NCBI GenBank assembly: GCA_950106755.1
Contig: OX467091.1
Location: 27,111,538 to 27,175,537, forward strand
Source of the DNA: Climacium dendroides
Lineage: Eukaryota > Streptophyta > Bryopsida > Hypnales > Climaciaceae
DNA length: 64,000 nt
Direction of reading: 5' to 3'
Within the stretch, counting starts at the first letter, position 1, and each line of letters opens with the position of its first letter. The notes under the pieces are model-generated. The model was given only the letters and a program-made list of their open reading frames with translations, was not told the origin of the DNA and ran no database searches. Both the position numbers and the translations under genes were made by a program. This document shows positions 55,298-64,000 of this stretch, one piece after another.

Positions 55298-56977
55298 AAC
55301 AAACAATTTAGCTTAATGGATGGATATTGCCACTTTGGTAAATTTGTTTGTTTTGTTTTGTTTGTCATGTTGAGATCTCTTAGACCGTGCATCCCCCGTT
55401 TGCATGCTTGGTACCTTTGGAAAGTCTTCAACGAGGAAGGGTGCACTGACTTGGTTTTGTGACATTCGGACATATGGTGAGAAAGTTATTGAATTTTGAA
55501 GTTTTTATGAATTATTTTCATGAACTAAAAAATTAGAAAATTAGGAGTATTACTTTTACTTTTGTTTTGGCGGTGGCAACGGCACAGGGCACACTTGTAG
55601 TCAGGCAATAAGAAATGAAAACAAACAACTGAAACAAATACTGAAAACTGCTTCCGTCCCTTCCGTCCCTTCCGTCCCCTTCCTCCTTCCCTTTTCTTCC
55701 TTGAGTTCCCTCGGGCAGGCGCCTGACCTTCAGCTGCGTGCCCTCCCCTCCTTCCGTCTTCCTCGTCCTCGTCCTCCTCCGTTGTGCTGCTTCCCTCCTC
55801 GTGCCTGGCTTTGGTGCAACTTCCGTTCTCTGCCCCGGCGTGAGTCAGACTAAGCTTACCCCGTATTAACATACTTACCCATTCTCATTCAATTCGGCCC
55901 CCATCCCCTCCCGTCCCCTCCTTTTCCACGCCCACGCCCTGCTAGGTCCCCTCCCGTCTGTTCTCGTCTCTTCGCTTCCCGTCTCGTCTGCTATCCTCTC
56001 CAGCCTTGGCATCGCCGTGGCGGCCTCCTAGGCAGGGCTTTGTTCGCACTGCAGCTAACTTACTTTCCGGCTCACTGCTGCCCACGCTCAGCTGGCACCA
56101 GGATGCTCCCCCGCAATCGACCGCCAAAGGGGCACCCCGGGACATAGATATGTTCGTCAGGGCTGCGGCAGGAACGGCATCCCATCATCTCTTGCACCAA
56201 GGAAGCCGAGGCCACCACCTTGTGCTGCTGCTGCTGCTGCTGGGATTGCGTTTCTGCTGCTGGTGGTGTTGTTCTGGCGGAGATCGTGCTAAGCTGCTGG
56301 TGGTTGCGCCGCTCTTGGCCACGGGTAGGGTGGTCGGTGCTGGGTCACTGAACTGAGCTCAACGCTGACGACGACGACGACGACGACTGGTGCTGCTGCG
56401 TGGGGTGGGAGGGTCGTTGGTTTCATAGCACGAGTGTGCGGCCATGGCAGAGTGAATGAGAGAGTGTGTGAGGGAGGGAGAGAGAGAGATGCTGTGGCCT
56501 GCGGGGACAGAAGATGAGGTGGGAAGATGCCAGGGAAGCTGCTGCCTGCCACTGGGGAGCACTCACTAGACCCAACCGGTCTTGGAGCTTGGACAAGCTG
56601 GACAGAATCTGGGGGGCCCGCAAGCGAGAGCGAGAGCGAGCCTGGGTGGGGATTCCGCGTCGCCTTTACCGTCGTCACCTAGCTCTTTGACGAGCTTGCA
56701 ATCTGCTTCCTCGCTCTCCGAAATCTGCGTGGGTAGGGAATCAAAATGGTGCGTCGACGCTCCTGTTGATGGTGAGTGCGGTGTCGGATGGCTCGAGATT
56801 GAACAGGCCGTGGGCACAGGTGTGGCCCCAGTGCGCTTGCTGGGCCACGGAATTGTTTTGTTTGTTCGTCTGTCTCTCTGTTTGGGAACGTTTGTCACCC
56901 GCAGAACAGGACCACGGGATTGCGAGCGATTCTTCTTCGCTGAGTCGGAGGCTATAACGCAAGTAGGAGTATGCAAG
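55298..56977 (+). promoter_or_regulatory. Phytochrome upstream region and leader
   Basis: AT-rich to about 55640, then GC-rich with cttccgtcc repeats (55650-55690), (GCT)n at about 56223-56247 and (GAC)n at about 56366-56388. A probable leader intron is 56772-56904 (donor ggtgagtgcg, acceptor cacccgcag). A short upstream ORF, ATG at 56746 in context tcaaaatggt, encodes seven residues and stops at 56769. No TATA box stands out. Long ORFs on the minus strand here are composition artefacts. Confidence 0.6.
56746..56769 (+). promoter_or_regulatory. Upstream ORF in the phytochrome leader
   Basis: ATG GTG CGT CGA CGC TCC TGT TGA; a strong context (A at -3, G at +4), 208 bases before the main ATG in the unspliced leader. 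It could lower translation of the phytochrome if the transcript starts upstream of it. Confidence 0.4.
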
Positions 56978-59900
56978 ATGTCGACTTCCAAGTTGGCGTA
57001 CTCTTCAGGGAGTTCGGTGAAATCGAAGCACAGTGTGCGGGTGGCGCAAACCACCGCAGATGCCAAGCTGCAGGCCGTGTACGAAGAGTCGGGTGATTCC
57101 GGGGACTCCTTCGATTACTCCAAATCCGTTCATGCGTCCAAGTCCACGGGCGAGACGGTGCCGGCGCAAGCGGTCACCGCGTACCTGCAGCGGATGCAGC
57201 GAGGGGGGCTCGTGCAGACGTTCGGATGCATGCTGGCCGTGGAAAAGAGTAGTTTTAGGGTTGTAGCCTACAGCGAGAATGCGCCAGAGATGCTTGACTT
57301 GATGCCGCAAGCGGTTCCCAGCGTGGGGCAGCAGTTGGATGTGCTGGGCATCGGCACGGATGCGCGCAGTTTGTTTACGCCGTCCAGCGCCACCGCCCTG
57401 GAAAAGGCCGCAAGCGTTACGGATGTGACCATGCTGAACCCTATCTCCGTGAACTGTCGCAGCTCGGGCAAGCCCTTCTATGCCATTCTGCACCGCATTG
57501 ATGTGGGGCTGGTGATCGATTTCGAGCCCGTACGTCCCCATGACGCCATCGTGTCGACCGCGGGCGCGCTGCAGTCACACCTCTTGGCCGCCAAGGCCAT
57601 CTCGCGACTGCAGGCTCTACCGGGCGGCGACATTGGCCTTCTGTGTGATACCGTTGTGGAAGAGGTACGGGAGCTGACCGGCTACGATCGCGTCATGGCC
57701 TACAAGTTTCACGAAGATGAACATGGCGAGGTTTTGGCCGAGATTCGGCGCTCGGATTTAGAACCGTACCTGGGCTTGCATTACCCCGCCACTGACATCC
57801 CCCAGGCCTCGCGCTTTCTGTTCATGAAGAACCGCGTGCGCATGATCGGGGACTGCTACGCCCCGCCCGTGAAAGTGATCCAGGACAAGGATTTGCGGCA
57901 GCCCGTCAGCCTGGCGGGCTCCACGCTGCGCGCGCCGCACGGCTGCCATGCGCAGTACATGGGCAACATGAACTCCATCGCGTCGTTGGTCATGGCCGTG
58001 ATTGTGAATGATCCGGACGAGGAGGCCACTGCTGCGCGTGGGGGGCAGCAGCAGCGCGGGCGCAAACTCTGGGGCTTGGTGGTGTGTCACCACACATCGC
58101 CGCGCACCGTGTCGTTCCCGTTGCGCTCGGCCTGTGAGTTTCTGATGCAGGTGTTTGGATTGCAACTCAACATGGAAGTGGAGCTGTCGGCGCAATTACG
58201 CGAGAAGCATATTTTGCGCACGCAGACTCTGCTATGTGACATGTTGTTACGCGATGCCCCCATTGGCATCGTGTCCCAGTCGCCCAACATTATGGATTTG
58301 GTTAAGTGTGACGGCGCAGCTCTGTACTACGGCAAACGCTTCTGGCTCCTGGGGATCACGCCGACGGAGGCCCAGGTCAAGGAAATTGCGGACTGGCTCT
58401 TGGAATACCACAAGGATTCCACTGGGCTGAGTACGGATAGTCTGGCCGATGCCGGGTACCCTAGTGCTGGCCAGCTCGGCGATGCCGTGTGTGGTATGGC
58501 CGCTGCCAAGATCACACCCAAAGATTTTCTTTTCTGGTTCAGGTACCGACCTGCGCACCGCCTACTTCCCTGCCTTCCCTTTCCCCCCTGTGTGATCTTG
58601 TATTTGGTCGAAGTCAATCTCTTCGGCTTCTTCGCCTCATCCGTCCCTCTCGTTTGTATTCCAATAGACTATGTAGTTTGTAGCTGCTGCAGGTGCCGGT
58701 CATGACGGGCATTTTGGGTATGATTGACAAGATTATTCTCCCAGGTTTTTTTTATTGTGCATCTAAAGGGACGATTCCTCGCCTCTCCTCACTCGCAAGG
58801 CTGCCGTTCTCTGCTGAATTGGGTCTCATACCTGTGCGTTGTTTAGGTCTCACACCGCCAAGGAGATCAAGTGGGGAGGTGCAAAGCACGATCCCGATGA
58901 GAAGGACGATGGTAGAAAAATGCATCCTCGCTCTTCGTTCAAGGCTTTCCTGGAAGTTGTAAAGAGGAGAAGTTTACCATGGGAGGACATCGAAATGGAC
59001 GCAATTCACTCTCTGCAGCTCATTTTGCGGGGTTCCTTTCAGGATATCGACGACAGTGATACAAAAACTATGATCCACGCCCGACTGAACGATTTAAAGC
59101 TTCAAGGCATGGACGAGCTCAGTACAGTCGCGAGCGAAATGGTTAGGTTGATAGAGACTGCTACGGCGCCTATTCTTGCCGTGGATTCAAGTGGATTTAT
59201 TAATGGTTGGAACGCGAAAGTAGCTGAACTAACTGGACTTCCAGTTGGAGAAGCCATGGGTCGGTCACTGGTCAAAGATTTAATTTTAGAGGAATCCGTC
59301 GAGGTTGTGGAACGACTACTCTATCTTGCCTTACAGGGTAACCGCAACTTTCCTATAATTCTTTATCTGTTCAACTTCAGGACGTACAAATTGTTTGGGC
59401 TGAAGAGTTGATCGTTTTGGTTTAGATTCAAGCCCTACATATTTGAAGCTCCTTTTCTGATGTTTGTTGTGTATGGGTCATGTGTGTAGCATCACTGACT
59501 TCGTTAGTTGGTACCGGCAAAATGTTAGTGAGTGCGATCAATCTGTCAAACGTGGCACTTTGATTGTGTATTCGGAAAACCAGGGACTACACATTATGCG
59601 ATTTGTGCCCTCAGCTTCTCCATACTTTATTCACATACTTGTGATTGTTTTGAAAGTTTTATTGTTATTTGGGCTGTCTCTCGATGAAGGTAAATATGTT
59701 GACGGATACCTGTGTGCATCATCTGCAGGTGATGAAGAACAGAATATTGAGATACAATTGAAGACCTACGGGCCACAAAAAGAGAAGGATGCAGTAATCT
59801 TGATAGTGAATGCATGTTCAAGCAGAGATGTGACAGACAACGTGGTTGGAGTTTGTTTCGTGGGGCAGGACGTGACAGGTCAAAAACAGGTCCTGGACAA

Positions 59901-62073
59901 GTTCACTCGAATACAAGGGGACTATAAAGCAATTGTGCAGAATCCCAACCCTTTGATTCCTCCAATATTTGGCACTGATGAGTACGGATATTGCTCAGAG
60001 TGGAATCCGTCAATGGAAAAACTGACTGGGTGGAAGAGGGAAGAGGTGAGTTTACGAAAAAATTTCTTGTTGGGTCCGTTTGTGATCTACTGGGGCTTCA
60101 TTTAATCGGTCAGAAATTTCGTGTAATCTTGTTTTCATTCTGCTAGTATTATTATGTTGATAACGACTTAGCTGTTGCCATAAGTTAGCATATTCCAGGA
60201 TAGACCGATTTTTCACTGGCTGGAAATTTTGCGGTTGATTCTGCAATTTTTCAACTTAATTGATTTACAGTAGTTAGATGAATCTCGAGCCTGTGTTAAG
60301 CAACTCAGCCTGTAATTGGTATTTTCTCACTTGTTTCTTTTGTAATTCAGGTGCTTGGAAAATTGCTAGTGGGTGAAATTTTTGGAATGCAACTTATGTG
60401 CTGCCGGCTGAAGGGTCAAGATGCAATGACGAAATTCATGATTGTTCTTAATAGTGCAATGGACGGTCAAGATACCGACCGATTTCCCTTCTCTTTCTTT
60501 GATCGACAAGGGAAATACGTGGATTCTCTGCTGACTGCCAATAAGAGAACTGATGCGGAGGGAAGCATTACTGGCGTGTTCTGCTTTTTGCACACAACTA
60601 GTGTGGAATTGTTGCAGGTAAGAGTCGTCAGACTTTCGTTCAAGATCACCTGGAAAGACTGCATGTATATCATATCTTTGAAAATGCGATGCTACTGTTT
60701 AACTTCTCAAATCCATCTAATTGGTAGCCTAGGTCGAATTCACTTTCTTCGTAGTTTTTCAACGTCTTATCACTCCCGCCTCATAATTTCGGAAGTGGGA
60801 GCTGTAGATTTTTTGTGACAGTTTGTGAAATCATCTCTCGTAGAGCTTGAATGAAGGGACAGATAATGCACCTATCAGAGTCGAAGATTTTTTGCATCAT
60901 TTTGTCCTACTTTGTGGTTTTTGAGTTGACACTCCTCATTTGTTTTGTACGTAGGCATTGACAGTTCAACGGGCAACTGAAAAAGTAGCTTTTGCGAAGC
61001 TCAAGGAATTAGCTTACATTCGACAAGAGATCAAGAATCCCCTGTATGGTATCATGTTCACACGCAATTTAATGGAAGAAACAGACTTGTCCGAGGACCA
61101 AAGACAGTTCGTGGAAACTAGTGCTGTATGTGAACGTCAATTGCGCAAAATATTGGACGATATGGATCTTGAGAGCATTGAGGACGGGTTGGTTTCCGAA
61201 TTCTTTTCCTGTGTCCTGCCAGTTGTCGTCTGTGCATTGTTCAGTTTTTTCTGTTCTATGTGCTGGAGTTGCTGAGAGCTTGCTGTTGAATTTTCTTGTT
61301 CTGAAGTACTCATGTCACACATGTGTAGACCGGTTTATCAGAGTTCGTGGTGTTGAAGATTTCTATCCTTACATGTCTACGCTGGATTTTGCCTGAGCAG
61401 GTACCTAGAGCTGGAAACAACGGAGTTTGAGATGGGAACAGTGATGGATGCTGTTGTCAGTCAAGGCATGACCACATCAAGAGAAAAGGGACTCCAGTTG
61501 ATCCGGGAGACACCTAGGGAGATCAAGAACATGTGTTTATTTGGGGACCAAGTTCGATTACAGCAAGTTCTTGCCGACTTTTTGTTGAATGCAGTGCGAT
61601 TCACCCCATCTTCTGAAGGTTGGGTCGGGATCAAGGTGGTCCCTACAAAGAAGCGCCTGGGTGGAGGCGTTCATGTTATGCATCTAGAATTCAGGTTCGT
61701 CTTTTTCTCTACTCACTGATTTGAAAGAGTAGTTGCAATTCATTGCAGGGAAGCTTTTTCGCTGAGTCTAAGCTGGAAATATGATCCATTGTCCCGCACT
61801 CAGTGGCCGCATTGTCCCGAATTTGAAGATGGTTTTGGTTGGGTATGCAGAGTAACCCATCCAGGAATGGGGCTTCCAGAGGAGCTCGTTCATGAGATGT
61901 TTGACCGAGGACGAGGCATGACTCAAGAAGGTCTGGGGCTCAGTATGTGTCGTAAACTTGTAAAGCTAATGAATGGTAATGTTCAATATATTAGAGAGAC
62001 AGGGAAGAGCTACTTTTTAGTTGAAGTAGAGCTGCCTTTGGCACAAAGGGATGATGCAGGCAGTGTGAGATAA
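56978..62073 (+). CDS. PHY: Phytochrome, canonical plant type, 7 exons, 1129 aa
   Basis: Red/far-red photoreceptor binding a linear tetrapyrrole. Exons: 56978-58542, 58847-59337, 59729-60045, 60351-60617, 60955-61187, 61401-61694, 61851-62073; all introns GT-AG; total 3390 nt, exactly in frame. Start [11 protein letters not shown], as in plant phytochromes; the frame is open further upstream but looks non-coding. PAS-GAF-PHY module: [36 protein letters not shown] with the chromophore cysteine at residue 323, PHY tongue [15 protein letters not shown] and PRSSF near 547. Then PAS1 ([17 protein letters not shown], near 625), PAS2 ([15 protein letters not shown], near 770) and a histidine-kinase-related domain near 895-1129: [15 protein letters not shown] has Arg at the His position, as in plants, with ATP-lid blocks GMGLPEEL and [10 protein letters not shown]. 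Length is typical of the family. Intron 1 splits the PHY tongue. No stops or frameshifts. Confidence 0.97.
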
Positions 62074-62709
62074 GATAAAGACCTCATGCTTGCTTGCGGG
62101 CAAGGAGACCCTTCGCCAATCCATTGCGTTTCTTGCACGAATTTATTGTATGTTCACACCAGACACTGGAGTCGGAAGTACGGAGACAACTGGGCAGGAA
62201 TCGTTAACCGTAGTATGGACTGAGGTAAACTGCAGCTGTCTGAGTTCACTCGTGTCACGAACTTTGGCTTTCTTATTGTCAAAAGTATCTCTTAGTTTTC
62301 ATGTAGGAGTCAGTTGGTCCCTCGCTTCATGAATTCACCATCACTGGGTGTCCGGAAATTAATTTGCTTAAAATACGAATGAAACTGGATTCGGAAGCAT
62401 GAAGTTCACAATGAGATTTGTGCATGATTTGGCCACACAGAAATCCAAAATACATGATTGGACAAAGGTGCTTGCCATATGCACGTGCGTTGTCACGACA
62501 GAAATGGACTTACAATGGAAACGAAATGTGGTGTTGAGAACGAAATTGCTTTACTTCAACATTTGGGGGTAAGAAGTTTGGTTACAAAATATGATCGTAG
62601 AAGCAAAGTCCATCGTGCAACACCTCAGTCTGCCCTTCAAAGAATTTTGCATAATGTAGAATAGGATTGACGTTTTTCGTCTAGCTTAGTTAACGTTCCA
62701 TTCCTTGTG
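62074..62709. other. Phytochrome 3' flank
   Basis: Probably 3' untranslated region and downstream sequence. A small ORF at 62458-62664 has no recognisable motif. I see no secure polyadenylation signal. Confidence 0.4.
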
Positions 62710-62899
62710 CAATTGCAATGAAGTATGGTGATGAATGAAACTGAGTACAAATTTGAAACGTTTTTATTCAAACGACCATACCACAAGCATCAATGGACAA
62801 AGTTCAATTGCAATGAAGTATGGTGATGAATGAAACTGAGTACAAATTTGAAACGTTTTTATTCAAACGACCATACCACAAGCATCAATGGACAAAGTT
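62710..62899. repeat. Exact tandem duplication of 95 bp
   Basis: Two copies of a unit beginning CAATTGCAATGAAGTATGG (62710-62804 and 62805-62899), with no difference visible between them. A recent event. Confidence 0.93.
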
Positions 62900-64000
62900 C
62901 AAAAGTAGATTTATGAAAGTTGTAGTGTACAACATATAAAATGTTAATGAAAGTTTGAAGAAAAAATTAGTTGTGATTTGGAAGAAAAGCAATTCCTAAA
63001 TAAGCCATGTCTAAAACTCAGTTTTCAATATGATTCGGAATCACTTTGCAATCACTTTATCCTTTGTCAACTTTTTTTGAAACTCTAAAAAATATTTTTG
63101 TCAATTTTTTTTGAAATTCTAAAAAACCTTATTGTGCATTGGCATTGGTATACATCATAAAAATTGAAGGAAATTGACATTTATAGAATTAAAAATGTGT
63201 TTGACAGATATGCAATTGATGTTTGTTTTTACAATATTAAATTTTTTTGAATTGAATTGAAAGTATAGGATAGCATTAGCCATTGTAGAGAGAGTATAGG
63301 TTGCAATATAGACCATTGTTGTATTTTCATGCCCTCGTATTTGAAATATTTGTTAAATTGAACAATGCATTCAATTTATATTTCATAGAAGTACAATGTG
63401 TTTTTATATTCAATTTCTTTATCCACAGACTAGAATTCATAATGCATATAATTGATCCAACAAATTAAAATAGTATATATATTATTAGTGTCAATATCAT
63501 CAAAAAGTTAAAAAGTGCCAAAAATTATAATGACCTTCAAAAAATGATATTGCATAGGGAGATTTCTAGATAAATAAAAATATATTAGAGGATTTTATCA
63601 CTTCTTTAATTATGAACTATTGAAAGTCCAAAAATAGTTAAATATGGAATTTTTTATTCTCATCCAAATGTGTAAAGTTGAAGGAGCCTAATTATGAGTT
63701 TTTAGGATTCTTGGTCATGAAAATGGATGTAATAAATCTAGAAATTGACACCCATATAGGTAGTTTAAAATGTATTTATAGAAAAACCATTGTAATATAT
63801 ACAAAAGATAATTTGACAAATAACAAACTTAAACTAATATGCACATTTGTCCTTTTCAATTGACCTTATAAAGAACTTCTAACTTATTTGTCAATGGCTG
63901 GATTGAAGCTCCAACTTTGATCTTTAAGGATCCTAAATGGATGCTTGGATTTTAAAGGACCAACTTGCAACTACAAGACTCAACCTATGTGGAGGGCTCA
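62900..64000. other. AT-rich flank
   Basis: Very AT-rich with t-runs (tttttttgaa repeated near 63070 and 63105). No gene, RNA or element end is recognised. The ORF at 63678-63863 has no supporting feature. Confidence 0.5.

Noticed and set aside
56289..57066. Minus-strand ORFs across the phytochrome leader and first exon
   Set aside because: Opposite-strand shadows of GC-rich sequence and of the real exon, without recognisable domains.
61747..61850. Possible extra exon in intron 6 of the phytochrome (open frame at 61789)
   Set aside because: Joining 61694 directly to 61851 gives [16 protein letters not shown], the continuous conserved sequence; the insert would break the ATP-binding domain.
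1..64000. CRISPR arrays, bacterial operons, rRNA or tRNA genes
   Set aside because: The repeats have no spacer pattern of CRISPR type, genes have spliceosomal introns, and no tRNA- or rRNA-like sequence was recognised by eye.

Overview
The window is nuclear DNA from a streptophyte (plant lineage). A complete plant-type phytochrome gene with six GT-AG introns sits at 56978-62073. An interstitial block of the plant telomere repeat (CCCTAAA)n lies near 51 kb. Everything left of about 55.3 kb is a dense, nested pile of transposable elements with a strong taste for CCGGA-type words. A large, repeat-rich charophyte genome such as Chara fits best; that genus is an inference from memory, not something the sequence proves.

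Layout. 1-4.5 kb: the 3' part of a multi-exon gene of an unrecognised repeated family ('family X') with a DNA-methylase-like motif and an FCP1-like HAD phosphatase domain broken by one in-frame TAG. 4.5-5 kb: a small inverted-repeat element among larger repeats. 5.5-7.0 kb (minus): a protein-kinase-fold ORF, followed by two GC-rich CCGTCCG minisatellites. 8.3-52.9 kb: nested Ty3/Gypsy elements, two copies of a DDE-like transposase gene (DUF7869-type from memory), CACTA-type non-autonomous elements and more family X remnants. 52.9-55.3 kb: a CACTA-type element and the last family X tail. 55.3-64 kb: the phytochrome gene with a GC-rich leader and AT-rich 3' flank.

How the repeats fit together. 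Target-site duplications (TSDs) and broken reading frames reconstruct the nesting. The central result is that a roughly 2 kb open reading frame ('ORF1'), present in at least five divergent copies, lies inside the long terminal repeats of these Gypsy elements. Twice the integrase is followed by a purine tract, then the LTR start TGTGG, then a promoter-like stretch, then ORF1, and the LTR ends several kb later in TACGACA or GCTACGACA. Two copies are clean solo LTRs of about 3.6-3.9 kb with 5-bp TSDs: 28268-32132 (TATGT) and 41374-47202 (GTAGG). A gag-pol element (minus, 25366 down to 9952, TSD GTCAT) sits in the integrase gene of another element ('Z', plus). Element Y has itself been hit by an insertion carrying a DUF7869-type transposase and a satellite array of paired palindromes, and was then inverted by recombination between two facing LTR arms.

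Almost all coding remnants are broken, and most in-frame stops are TAG in place of an expected CAG (Gln) or TGG (Trp), which suggests decay by C-to-T change at methylated CHG sites. The phytochrome is the only gene that looks fully intact; the kinase-like ORF is also open but of unknown status.
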